This document shows positions 26,361 to 34,070 of a DNA stretch of 64,000 bases, in pieces (positions within the stretch are counted from its first letter, which is position 1; each line of letters begins with the position of its first letter). The notes beneath the pieces were generated by a model. It worked only from the letters and a program-made list of their open reading frames with translations, ran no database searches and was not told the DNA's origin. This DNA comes from Oleiagrimonas sp964608595. GTDB taxonomy: Bacteria; Pseudomonadota; Gammaproteobacteria; Xanthomonadales; Rhodanobacteraceae. The position numbers and the translations under genes are program-made. Where the stretch lies: the NCBI GenBank assembly GCA_964608595.1, contig CAZSOU010000003.1, forward strand, positions 4,663 to 68,662. The letters are read 5' to 3'.

Positions 26361-26879
26361 ATGAACAAGAGCGTTCGTCTCACCCTGATCGCGTTGACGT
26401 GTGCCGTCGGCGTTGCCGCTTGCTCCAAGAAGCAGGAAACCAAGCCCACGCCGCCGCCAGAGCAGCCGACACAGCAGACCACCCAGACACAGCCCACGCA
26501 GTCGACCGGTTACACCCCGGCTGATCTCGAAACCGATCCGTGCCTGCGTCAGCGCGTGGTGTACTTCGATTTCGACCAGAGTTCCATCAAGCCGGAATTC
26601 CAGCAGATCATGGCGTGCCACGCCAAGTATCTGCAGGATCGCCCCAGCGCCCACGTGCGCCTGGAAGGCAACACCGACGAGCGTGGTTCGCGTGAATACA
26701 ACCTCGGCCTGGGCGAGCGTCGTTCCAAGGCCGTCGAGTCGGCTCTGGAAGCCAACGGCGCTTCCGCCAGCCAGATCGACGTGATCAGCTACGGTGAAGA
26801 GCGTCCGACTTGCCGCCAGCACAATGAAAGCTGCTGGTCCAAGAACCGTCGCGTCAACATCGTTTACACCTCCAAGTGA
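26361..26879 (+). CDS. pal: Peptidoglycan-associated lipoprotein Pal
   Basis: Outer-membrane lipoprotein that binds peptidoglycan through an OmpA-like domain. ATG 26361 follows a strong GGAAAG ribosome site. The lipobox is VAAC with Cys21 as the acylated residue. A Gln/Thr/Pro linker follows, then the OmpA-like domain (about 60-172) with VYFDFDQSSIKPE and LEGNTDERGSREYNLGLGERR. Four extra cysteines in the OmpA domain (near CLRQR, MACHA, PTCRQ, ESCW) may form disulfides. Confidence 0.97.
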   Translation: MNKSVRLTLIALTCAVGVAACSKKQETKPTPPPEQPTQQTTQTQPTQSTGYTPADLETDPCLRQRVVYFDFDQSSIKPEFQQIMACHAKYLQDRPSAHVRLEGNTDERGSREYNLGLGERRSKAVESALEANGASASQIDVISYGEERPTCRQHNESCWSKNRRVNIVYTSK

Positions 26880-27778
26880 TGAAGCTGCCTGTGGCCAATC
26901 AGCCATGGGCTGCCAAAGCCCTCGCGACGACCGCTCTCATTGCGGTCGTCGCGTTGTGGGGTGGCGGTCCGGCATACGCCCAGGATGCGGGCATCACGCC
27001 GGCACGTAAACCGGCAACGACGCCGCCGTCGTCAACCGCTTCGGCGCCGCGGATCAACAGCCCCACATCCATGGTCAACCAGATTCAAATGCTCAAGGAG
27101 CAGAATCGCGAGTTGCTGGGGCGGGTGGAACAACTGCAGCACCAGCTTGACCAGGTCAAGGAAATGAGCAAGGAGCAGTACATCGCTCTGGACACGCGCA
27201 TCAAGCGCTTGGAGAGCGGCTCTTCGTCATCCGCTCCGGCCTCGGGACAAAGCACCAGCGAGCCGTCGGCGGCGGACGCCGGCACCACCGCGAGCGCGGC
27301 TTCCACGCCGGCGTCGGCAACGTCGGCCCCGACGACTGATTCGTCGTCCGCACCGGCCAGCGCGAGTACGTCATTGACCAGCGATGCCGATGCGCAAAAA
27401 ATGTACGATGCGGCATTCAACGCCTTGCGTTCGGGCGACTTCGTCAAATCCTCGCGTGGCTTTCGTGCGTTTACGCAACAGTACCCGCACGACAAGTTGA
27501 CGCCCAACGCCTGGTACTGGCTGGGCGAGTCGTATTACATCACGCAAAACTACAAGCAGGCGATGAAAGCCTTTGATGCGGTTTTGCAGCAATTCCCGGA
27601 AAGCGGCAAGGCGCCTGGTGCATTGCTCAAGAAGGGCTATTGCCAGGACGCGCTCAAGCAGACCGATGCGGCAAGGACGACGCTGAAATCGGTCATCAGC
27701 AAATTCCCGGATACGTCGGCATCCAACCTTGCCAAGCAGCGTCTGGAAGATATCAGGCTGCAGCAGCAATTGAATTGA
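26879..27778 (+). CDS. cpoB: Cell division coordinator CpoB (YbgF)
   Basis: Periplasmic TPR protein linking Tol-Pal and peptidoglycan synthesis at the septum. It has 299 residues with signal peptide 1-35 (GGGPAYAQD cut region), an N-terminal coiled coil (MVNQIQMLKEQNRELLGRVE), a Ser/Ala/Thr-rich linker (about 118-165) and three C-terminal TPR repeats starting QKMYDAAFNALRSGD. Its ATG shares one base with the pal stop (TGATG). Confidence 0.94.
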   Translation: MKLPVANQPWAAKALATTALIAVVALWGGGPAYAQDAGITPARKPATTPPSSTASAPRINSPTSMVNQIQMLKEQNRELLGRVEQLQHQLDQVKEMSKEQYIALDTRIKRLESGSSSSAPASGQSTSEPSAADAGTTASAASTPASATSAPTTDSSSAPASASTSLTSDADAQKMYDAAFNALRSGDFVKSSRGFRAFTQQYPHDKLTPNAWYWLGESYYITQNYKQAMKAFDAVLQQFPESGKAPGALLKKGYCQDALKQTDAARTTLKSVISKFPDTSASNLAKQRLEDIRLQQQLN

Positions 27779-27780
27779 TC

Positions 27781-27847
27781 CTCGTCGGTCATGTTCTGTC
27801 CTGTTGCGTCGACCGGCTGACAGGACACGGGAGCGTGTCGCGACGAG
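27781..27847. repeat. Nested inverted repeats between cpoB and queE
   Basis: An outer pair CTCGTCG/CGACGAG (27781-27787 with 27841-27847) encloses an 8-bp pair TGTCCTGT/ACAGGACA (27797-27804 with 27820-27827). The RNA could fold as one long hairpin at the end of the tol-pal transcript. There is no T run, so simple intrinsic termination is unlikely. Confidence 0.5.
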
Positions 27848-27867
27848 CCCCGATGAACAAAGCAGGT

Positions 27868-27873
27868 TAAAAT
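27868..27873 (+). promoter_or_regulatory. Possible queE -10 box
   Basis: TAAAAT ends eight bases before the queE ATG, so transcription would begin at or one base before the start codon. No -35 is recognisable. Confidence 0.3.
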
Positions 27874-27880
27874 TGCCGGC

Positions 27881-28567
27881 ATGAGCGACCCCATGTCCGC
27901 CGTGGACGCGACAACGCCCGAGCGTGCGCCGCGTTTGCGTGTCAGTGAAATTTTCCATTCCATCCAGGGTGAAGCCGACGCCGTCGGCTGGCCCACGGTA
28001 TTCGTGCGCCTGACCGGGTGTCCGTTGCGGTGTGTCTGGTGTGATACCGAATACGCCTTTCATGGCGGGCAGTGGCATGATATCGACGACATTCTGGCCG
28101 AGGTGGCGCGCCATGAAGCGCGTCACGTCTGCGTCACCGGCGGTGAGCCGCTGGCGCAGAAACGCTGCACCATTCTGCTCGAGCGCCTTTGCAATGCCGG
28201 TTACGAGGTGTCGCTGGAAACCTCCGGTGCCGTGGATGTGGCGACGGTGGATCGCCGTGTCCACAAGGTGCTGGACCTCAAAGCGCCCGGTTCCGGCGAA
28301 AGCAAGCGCAACCTGTGGAGCAATCTCGAGTACCTCACGGCCAACGATCAGATCAAAATGGTCCTTGCCGACCGTGCCGATTACGACTGGGCCTGCGAGA
28401 TGTTGCGCGAACGCGATCTGGCATCGCGTTGCCCGGTATTGTTGTCACCCGTGGCCGGCACGCTGACGCCGCGTCAGCTGGCCGAATGGATTCTCGCCGA
28501 CCATCTGCCGGTGCGCCTGCAGGTGCAGCTTCACAAATACCTGTGGGGCGATACGCCGGGGCATTGA
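27881..28567 (+). CDS. queE: 7-carboxy-7-deazaguanine synthase QueE
   Basis: Radical SAM enzyme that contracts CPH4 to 7-carboxy-7-deazaguanine in the preQ0/queuosine route. It has 228 residues. The cluster ligands are Cys47, Cys51 and Cys54 in GCPLRCVWC, preceded by EIFHSIQGEA; CVTGGEPL is the SAM GGE motif. ATG 27893 is an alternative start. It is followed by queC, and folE2 elsewhere in the window supplies the earlier step. Confidence 0.95.
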   Translation: MSDPMSAVDATTPERAPRLRVSEIFHSIQGEADAVGWPTVFVRLTGCPLRCVWCDTEYAFHGGQWHDIDDILAEVARHEARHVCVTGGEPLAQKRCTILLERLCNAGYEVSLETSGAVDVATVDRRVHKVLDLKAPGSGESKRNLWSNLEYLTANDQIKMVLADRADYDWACEMLRERDLASRCPVLLSPVAGTLTPRQLAEWILADHLPVRLQVQLHKYLWGDTPGH

Positions 28568-28630
28568 CTCGCGCAAGGTGGGCTCACGCTGCGCGCTACA
28601 AGCTCCGGCATCCGATTGACTGGTACTGAA

Positions 28631-29326
28631 ATGTCCGAAACAACTTTCTCACGCAATGCCGTCGTTCTCGTCTCCGGCGGCATGGATTCGGCCGTGACCA
28701 TGGCCATGGCACGCGAACAGGGCTTTGCCGTATACGGCTTGAGCGTGGCTTATGGTCAGCGCCATCAATCCGAATTGGCGGCGTCTGATCGTGTCTGCCG
28801 CATGCTGGGAGCCATCGAGCACAAAGTCGTGGACGTGGATTTGCGCAGCATCGGCGGCTCGGCACTCACCGCGGATATCGACGTCCCCGAAGATGCCGTC
28901 GATGCGGACGAAAACCATGTGCCGGTGACGTACGTGCCGGCACGCAACACCATCATGTTGTCCATTGCCCTGGGGTGGGCCGAAGTGCTTGGTGCGGCCG
29001 ACATTTTCTGCGGTGTCAACGCGGTGGATTATTCGGGTTATCCGGATTGCCGACCGGCCTTCGTCGAGGCTTTCCAGCGTCTCGCCAATCTGGCCACCAA
29101 GGCCGGTGTGGAGGGGGCTGGTATTCGTGTGCAGGCGCCGCTGATGCACATGAGCAAGGCCGACATTGCCAGCGAGGGTGCGCGACTGGGTGTGGACTTC
29201 AGCCAAACCGTCAGTTGCTATCAGGCTGACGATGCCGGGCACGCCTGTGGTCATTGTGATGCATGCCTGCTGCGAGCCGAAGGTTTTCGTCTGGCGGGTA
29301 TTTCCGATCCGACCCACTACCGCTGA
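28631..29326 (+). CDS. queC: 7-cyano-7-deazaguanine synthase QueC
   Basis: ATP-dependent conversion of 7-carboxy-7-deazaguanine to preQ0. It has 231 residues from ATG 28631. The PP-loop is VSGGMDSAVTMAMA; the zinc-binding cysteines cluster in the C-terminal SCYQADDAGHACGHCDAC. VPARNTIMLSIALGWAE is family-typical. It lies 63 bases after queE and just ahead of tRNA-Lys. Confidence 0.96.
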   Translation: MSETTFSRNAVVLVSGGMDSAVTMAMAREQGFAVYGLSVAYGQRHQSELAASDRVCRMLGAIEHKVVDVDLRSIGGSALTADIDVPEDAVDADENHVPVTYVPARNTIMLSIALGWAEVLGAADIFCGVNAVDYSGYPDCRPAFVEAFQRLANLATKAGVEGAGIRVQAPLMHMSKADIASEGARLGVDFSQTVSCYQADDAGHACGHCDACLLRAEGFRLAGISDPTHYR

Positions 29327-29340
29327 GCCGAAAGAGCCGT

Positions 29341-29346
29341 TAGAAT
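29341..29346 (+). promoter_or_regulatory. Possible tRNA-Lys promoter -10 box
   Basis: TAGAAT lies about 46 bases before the tRNA. The -35 region, inside the queC end, is weak. Confidence 0.35.
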
Positions 29347-29392
29347 GGCCGGCTTCCGCAGTCGTGTCGCAGGCGATGCGGACGAACAACAC

Positions 29393-29468
29393 GGGCCGTT
29401 AGCTCAGTTGGTAGAGCACCGGACTTTTAATCCGATGGTCATTGGTTCGAATCCAATACGGCCCACCA
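29393..29468 (+). tRNA. tRNA-Lys (anticodon TTT)
   Basis: A 76-base cloverleaf. Acceptor GGGCCGT pairs with ACGGCCC and the CCA end is encoded. D arm GCTC...GAGC, anticodon loop CTTTTAA with anticodon TTT, and T loop GGTTCGAATCC are all present. Position 27-43 is a C-A mismatch. A terminator follows six bases later. Confidence 0.98.
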
Positions 29469-29473
29469 TGTTG

Positions 29474-29508
29474 AAACCCGCACGGCGTGCGCCATGCGGG
29501 TTTTCTTT
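29474..29508 (+). terminator. Intrinsic terminator after tRNA-Lys
   Basis: Stem AAACCCGCA (29474-29482) with TGCGGGTTT (29495-29503), 12-base loop, then TTTTCTTT. Confidence 0.85.
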
Positions 29509-29539
29509 ATTTGAACGTTGAACGCGCGAAGGGCGCGCA

Positions 29540-30181
29540 TCATTGACGCTGTCGGCGACGCAAGCCGAAAAACAGGCCGATCAGACCCATGCCGGCACCG
29601 AACATGCCCAGGACGCCGGGTTCCGGCACAGCGGTCACGTCCGGGTCCATGCCGAAGCTGTCCATGTGGCTGATCTTGCCGGTGGCGTTGGCCGCAAATC
29701 CCATGTCGGACATCCTGAATACCAGATAGGAGGTATTGCCGCCGTTGGTGAACAGGAAGTTGTCGCATCGGGTATTGCCCGAGCCGCATGCATACGGGGC
29801 GTTCGGTTGGATCAATGTGCTGCCGTTGCCTTTGCCCTTGCCGGTTTTGACCAGGAAGTAGGCGGGTGCGGTGTCAAGGTATACCGCGTACACACCTTGC
29901 GTGTTGGTGATCAGCAGCATGTTGCCGCAAGCACCGGAACCATCGCAGAACTTGTCGAAATCGCCGGTCGTGTAAGCGTTTCCCGTACGGTCGTTGACGA
30001 AGTTGATGACGGTTTGATCGCCGCTGTTCTCCAGCGTTCCGAAATCGACCAATGCATCGATGCTTCCGACATCCGCACCGAAATGCGTGCCCGGCGAGGT
30101 GATGGTGATCGGGTTGGCCATGGCGGGGGCTGTTACGGCAACAAATGCCACCAGGGCCAAGGCAGAGATGACGCGTTTCAT
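29540..30181 (-). CDS. PEP-CTERM sorting domain-containing secreted protein
   Basis: A 213-residue exported protein of unknown function. The start at 30181 follows a GGAGAA ribosome site and gives a signal peptide cut near AMANP (about 22-24). The body is Gly/Asn/Thr-rich with two likely disulfide pairs (FCDGSGACG, CGSGNTRCD). The C-terminus is a textbook PEP-CTERM signal: VPEP, a hydrophobic glycine-rich helix, then RRRQRQ. Such proteins are cut by an exosortase and often belong to exopolysaccharide-producing systems; no exosortase is in this window. A candidate sigma-54 promoter lies upstream. An earlier in-frame start at 30229 is rejected. Confidence 0.88.
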   Translation of the reverse strand: MKRVISALALVAFVAVTAPAMANPITITSPGTHFGADVGSIDALVDFGTLENSGDQTVINFVNDRTGNAYTTGDFDKFCDGSGACGNMLLITNTQGVYAVYLDTAPAYFLVKTGKGKGNGSTLIQPNAPYACGSGNTRCDNFLFTNGGNTSYLVFRMSDMGFAANATGKISHMDSFGMDPDVTAVPEPGVLGMFGAGMGLIGLFFGLRRRQRQ

Positions 30182-30248
30182 TTCAGTTCTCCCGAGTATC
30201 GCGATCGCATGACTTCGCAATGAGTTCACGCCTGTGCAAGAAGTGTGA

Positions 30249-30264
30249 AGCAGCTTTCATGCCA
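30249..30264 (-). promoter_or_regulatory. Candidate sigma-54 (RpoN) promoter for the PEP-CTERM gene
   Basis: On the minus strand this reads TGGCATGAAAGCTGCT, against the consensus TGGCAC-N5-TTGCW: the invariant GG (-24) and GC (-12) have exact spacing and only two positions differ. Predicted transcription starts near 30238, about 57 bases before the ATG. PEP-CTERM genes in other bacteria are known to use RpoN with the PrsK/PrsR pair. An AT-rich tract follows upstream (about 30265-30360). Confidence 0.55.
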
Positions 30265-30315
30265 CAATATAGATTACTGAAATAAAAGAATAATATTTCT
30301 TCGAAATAGCGAAAG

Positions 30316-30391
30316 TGTAAAGGGAATCTGTAAACCCCTCGGAATGCCGTAAAATTTTTCGACACCTCAGTGTCCGGCCAGCGGCTGTAAA
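30316..30391. repeat. Repeated GTAAA boxes upstream of the sigma-54 promoter
   Basis: Copies of (T/C)GTAAA start at 30316, 30329, 30348 and 30386, two of them preceded by GGAAT (30323 and 30341, 18 bases apart). They lie 50-140 bases upstream of the promoter, where an RpoN enhancer-binding protein would bind. Function is conjectural. Confidence 0.3.
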
Positions 30392-30493
30392 ACTTTCCTG
30401 AATGCCGATCTGCTTGTCCTGTCGGCCAAGTGTGCAAATCAACTCCTGCTCGACGGGTAACACGCACCGGTGCCCGAAGCGGTCGCAGGCGCG

Positions 30494-31870
30494 TCAAGGC
30501 AACGTGTGTTCAATGGCGCTGACGGCGACATTCACCATGTGGTCGATATCCGCTTCGGTGACCACGTAGGGCGGCATGAAATAGATCACGCTGCCAAGCG
30601 AGCGCAGCAGGCACTCGTGTTCCAGTGCGTGCAGGAACACCTTGACCTTGATGTCGTGCTGCTCGGTGGCGGACCAGGGCATGCGGGTGGCTTTGTCGCG
30701 TACCAGCTCGATGGCGGCAATCATGCCGGTTTGACGCACGTCGGCGACGTGCGAGTGGTCCGCCAGCGGGGCCAGGCGGTCGGCCATGTGGGTGGCCAGC
30801 GCGCGGTTGCGCTCCAGCACCGGATCGTCACGGAAAATATTCAGCGTTTCCAGTGCCACGCGACAGGCCAGCGGATTGCCGGTGTAGCTGTGCGAATGCA
30901 GAAACGCCTTGTTGCTGGCCCAGGTGTTGTAAAAGGCCGCGTACACCTCTTCGGTGGTGACCACGGCCGACAGCGCCATGGTACCGGCTGTCAGACCTTT
31001 GGACAGACACATGAAATCGGGGCTGACGTCTGCCTGCTCGCAGGCGAACATCGTGCCGGTGCGGCCGAAACCGACCGCGATTTCATCGGCAATGAAATGC
31101 ACGTCGAATTCGTCGCACAGCTCACGTAGCCCCGCGAGGTAGACCGGATGGTACATGCGCATGCCGGTGGCACATTGCACCAGGGGTTCGACGATGATCG
31201 CGCAGGTTTCGTGGGCGTGTTTTTCGAGCGCGTGGCGCAGTTCGACCAGTTGGCGTTCGGCAAATTGCTCCGCGTTTTCGCCCGGTTCGGCAAGGTAGGC
31301 ATCGGGCGAAGGCACGACAATCGGCTGCAACAGCAATGGCGCGTACGTTTCGCGATACAAGCCGACATCGCTGACCGCCAGCGCACCCAGCGTTTCACCG
31401 TGATAGCCACCAGCCAGCGCCATGAAACGGTTGCGCCGGCCCTGGCCCTTGTTGAGCCAGTAGTGAAAGCTCATTTTCAACGCGATTTCGACGGCCGACG
31501 AGCCGTTGTCGGCATAGTTGACGCGGGTCAACCCCGCCGGCGTGACGGCCACCAGGCGTTCAGCCAGTTCGATGGCCGGCGGATGGGTGAGGCCGGCAAA
31601 AATGACATGCTCGAGGGTTTGTGCCTGGTCGGCCAAAGCAGCGACGATACGCGGATTGGCATGCCCGAACAGATTGACCCACCAGGAACTGACGCAATCG
31701 AGCAGACGCCGACCGTCGGCGTCGAAAAGCCATGCCCCTTTTCCACGCACGATCGGTACCATGGGAACGGTCTCATGCTCGCGCATTTGCGTGCACGGAT
31801 GCCAGACGTGACGCAGGTCGCGTGCGGCCAGCGTTTGATTGTTCGAAACGGTAGTATCCATGGTTGTCAT
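30494..31870 (-). CDS. bioA: Adenosylmethionine-8-amino-7-oxononanoate aminotransferase BioA
   Basis: PLP enzyme that converts KAPA to DAPA in biotin synthesis with SAM as amino donor. It has 458 residues from ATG 31870 (31861 is an alternative). HPCTQMREHE near the N-terminus, SSWWVNLFGHANPRI, the YHGETLGALAVS substrate segment and the Schiff-base lysine Lys291 in LSKGLTAG are diagnostic. No other bio gene is in the window. It diverges from gspN across only 42 bases containing a possible BirA half-site. Confidence 0.95.
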   Translation of the reverse strand: MTTMDTTVSNNQTLAARDLRHVWHPCTQMREHETVPMVPIVRGKGAWLFDADGRRLLDCVSSWWVNLFGHANPRIVAALADQAQTLEHVIFAGLTHPPAIELAERLVAVTPAGLTRVNYADNGSSAVEIALKMSFHYWLNKGQGRRNRFMALAGGYHGETLGALAVSDVGLYRETYAPLLLQPIVVPSPDAYLAEPGENAEQFAERQLVELRHALEKHAHETCAIIVEPLVQCATGMRMYHPVYLAGLRELCDEFDVHFIADEIAVGFGRTGTMFACEQADVSPDFMCLSKGLTAGTMALSAVVTTEEVYAAFYNTWASNKAFLHSHSYTGNPLACRVALETLNIFRDDPVLERNRALATHMADRLAPLADHSHVADVRQTGMIAAIELVRDKATRMPWSATEQHDIKVKVFLHALEHECLLRSLGSVIYFMPPYVVTEADIDHMVNVAVSAIEHTLP

Positions 31871-31875
31871 GATTG

Positions 31876-31909
31876 CTGTAACTTGTATGTGTGCGCAAGA
31901 GGTTGACAA
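31876..31909. promoter_or_regulatory. Possible BirA-type biotin operator
   Basis: GGTTGACAA (31901-31909) matches the BirA half-site GGTTKACAA; a poorer partner CTGTAACTT (31876-31884) lies 16 bases away, within the known spacing. It fills the bioA/gspN gap. One good half-site only, so tentative. Confidence 0.3.
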
Positions 31910-31912
31910 CTA

Positions 31913-32701
31913 ATGGCGGCACACCGAAGCCGCCGTTGGTTCCGGGTCGTACTGATCCTCGTGTTGGCGTTGCTGGCGCTGGCGTGGTGGTTTCCGGCAC
32001 GCTGGGCCTGGCATTGGGTGCGCGGCGACTTTCCAACCGTGCATGCAAGACACGTCAGCGGCAGCGTTTGGGATGGCAGCGCCACTGAGCTTGTTGTCAA
32101 CGGGCAGCGCCTGGGCAACCTGCATTGGACGTTGAGCCGCATGGCCGTTTTCGGGCAAGAGCGCGGTACGGTGGATGTGCACGGGGCGGGCGTGAAGGCA
32201 AGCGGGCATATCGCGCGTGCGGGCGACGGGGCCGTCCTGGTCGACCACATGGCCTTCAGCGTGCCCATGACGCGGCTCAAAGTCGTGTGGCCGGCGGGCA
32301 CGACGCTGGGCGGAACGCTGCAAGGCCGGATCGACAAATTGCGTCTTGTCGACGGTTGGCCGGCTACGCTCGATGCACGCGTCGATTGGAATTCGGCCAA
32401 GGCGACGGCACATGGTCGACAAGTGGTACTGGGCGCGTTCCGTTCGCATTGGACAACGCGGAGCGGCAGCGTGATTCATGGCGAACTGGTCGACAAGGGC
32501 GAGGGGCCGGTGAAATTGCGCGGACGCTTCACGGCCACGGTGCTGGGTTGGCGTTTGCGCGCGACCATGCATCAACGCGGTACCGACCCCGGGTTGCGCC
32601 GGTTTTTGCGCCGTTTCGGGCAGCGCATGGCTGATGGTGGCGTGCGCGTCGAGCGTCACGGCGGCCTGGCTTTGTCACCCGCCACGGAGGCGCCACGATG
32701 A
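31913..32701 (+). CDS. gspN: Type II secretion system protein N (GspN)
   Basis: A 262-residue inner-membrane protein with one N-terminal helix (about 10-30) and a periplasmic beta-rich domain resembling GspN/AsmA-like folds (GSVWDGSATELVVNGQRLGNL, WPAGTTLGGTLQGRIDKL). GspN is an accessory part of some type II secretion systems. No other gsp gene lies here, so its partners must be elsewhere. ATGA overlap with the next gene. Family call rests on pattern recognition and is moderately sure. Confidence 0.72.
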   Translation: MAAHRSRRWFRVVLILVLALLALAWWFPARWAWHWVRGDFPTVHARHVSGSVWDGSATELVVNGQRLGNLHWTLSRMAVFGQERGTVDVHGAGVKASGHIARAGDGAVLVDHMAFSVPMTRLKVVWPAGTTLGGTLQGRIDKLRLVDGWPATLDARVDWNSAKATAHGRQVVLGAFRSHWTTRSGSVIHGELVDKGEGPVKLRGRFTATVLGWRLRATMHQRGTDPGLRRFLRRFGQRMADGGVRVERHGGLALSPATEAPR

Positions 32702-33492
32702 CGATCGACGACACCTGGCTGGATGCCGCGCTGCGAACGGCGCGCGATGCCGCCGATGCCGCCGCGCGCGTGATCGCGCATTATCGCGGCAAGGCGTTCG
32801 AGGTGGAGCGCAAGGCGGATGACAGCCCGGTGACGGTGGCTGATCGCGAGGCCGAATCAGTCATTCGCGGCGCCATCCGGCGCCATTTTCCCGATCACGG
32901 CATCTTCGGCGAAGAACACGGGCGCGAGGGTGACAGCGATTTTCTGTGGCTGGTCGACCCGCTGGACGGCACCAAGAGTTTCGTGCGTGGCACGTCGTTT
33001 TATTCCACCCAGATTGCGCTGATGCATCAGGGGCAATTGTTGCTCGGTGTTTCCGCTGCACCGCAGCTCGGCGAAACCATGTGGGCGCGCCGTGGTGGCG
33101 GTGCCTGGTTGAACGGTCAGCGTGTCCGTGTGGCCGACACCAGCGACATGTCGCACATGACCTTGTCCCTGGGCAACGTGCGGACAATGGCGGCCGATAC
33201 GCATCGCTGGCTTGCGTTGGGTAATCTGGTCGGCAGGGTCGATCGTGTGCGCGGCTACGGCGACTTCTGTCATTACCACCTGTTGGCGCGCGGTGCGCTG
33301 GACGCGGTGATCGAATCGGACGTCAACATTCTCGACGTGGCGGCACTGGCCGTGATCGTGCGTGAAGCCGGGGGCGTGTTCACCGATCTTGACGGTCGGG
33401 AACCGGATCTCGATACCTCCAGTGTGCTTGCAGCACTGCCGGCCTTGCACGAGGCTGTGCGACACCGTTTGCGTGGCGGAGCGAAGAGTTGA
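32698..33492 (+). CDS. Inositol monophosphatase family phosphatase, HisN-like histidinol-phosphatase
   Basis: A 264-residue Mg-dependent phosphatase. Metal sites are FGEEHG (Glu), WLVDPLDGTKSFV and the late NILDVAALAVIVREAGG. The residues around GYGDFCHYHLLARGALD resemble the HisN branch that dephosphorylates histidinol phosphate, rather than SuhB. Whether it serves histidine synthesis cannot be decided here; no his genes are nearby. It overlaps gspN (ATGA) and leads into nudE and cysQ. Confidence 0.82.
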   Translation: MTIDDTWLDAALRTARDAADAAARVIAHYRGKAFEVERKADDSPVTVADREAESVIRGAIRRHFPDHGIFGEEHGREGDSDFLWLVDPLDGTKSFVRGTSFYSTQIALMHQGQLLLGVSAAPQLGETMWARRGGGAWLNGQRVRVADTSDMSHMTLSLGNVRTMAADTHRWLALGNLVGRVDRVRGYGDFCHYHLLARGALDAVIESDVNILDVAALAVIVREAGGVFTDLDGREPDLDTSSVLAALPALHEAVRHRLRGGAKS

Positions 33493-33500
33493 CGAACGCG

Positions 33501-33506
33501 TACAAT
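33501..33506 (+). promoter_or_regulatory. Possible -10 box for a leaderless nudE transcript
   Basis: TACAAT ends seven bases before the nudE ATG (33513), so transcription would start on the A. No -35 is visible. Confidence 0.3.
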
Positions 33507-33512
33507 GTCGGG

Positions 33513-34070
33513 ATGGCCAAATTGCCGAAAATCCTGGCGCGACGTTCCAGCCGCAACAGCACGTTTCTGCGCACCGAAGAGCTGGATCTCCAGTTCAGCA
33601 ACGGCGTGCGACGTACGTACGAGCGCATTCTCAATGCCGGTCGTGGCGCGGCCATCATCGTGCCCATGCGCGACGAGGATACGGTGCTGCTGGTGCGCGA
33701 ATACGGCGCCGGTCTGCAACACTACGAGCTGGGCTTGCCCAAAGGGCGGCTGGACCCCGGCGAAAGCGTGCTCGAGGCCGCCAACCGCGAACTGAAAGAA
33801 GAAGCCGGCTACGGCGCGCGCGATCTCGTCCCGCTGGGACGCGTATCGCTGGCGGCGGCTTACATGAGCCACCTGACCGACGTGGTGCTGGCACGAGAAC
33901 TCTACCCTGAACGCCTACCCGGCGACGAACCCGAGGAGATGGAAGTGGTACCTTGGAAAATGTCTGAATTGCACACCCTGATCGCGCGTGACGATGTCAC
34001 CGAAGGTCGCACCATGGCAGCCTTGTTCATGGCGCGCGAATATCTCGCCGGCCGGTACCAGCCGGCATGA
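33513..34070 (+). CDS. nudE: ADP compounds hydrolase NudE
   Basis: Nudix hydrolase cleaving ADP-ribose, Ap3A and NADH-type compounds. It has 185 residues from ATG 33513. The Nudix box begins GLPKGRLDPGESVLEAANRE and continues LKEEAGYG. The partner cysQ starts four bases before this stop; nudE-cysQ adjacency is common in gammaproteobacteria. Confidence 0.9.
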   Translation: MAKLPKILARRSSRNSTFLRTEELDLQFSNGVRRTYERILNAGRGAAIIVPMRDEDTVLLVREYGAGLQHYELGLPKGRLDPGESVLEAANRELKEEAGYGARDLVPLGRVSLAAAYMSHLTDVVLARELYPERLPGDEPEEMEVVPWKMSELHTLIARDDVTEGRTMAALFMAREYLAGRYQPA

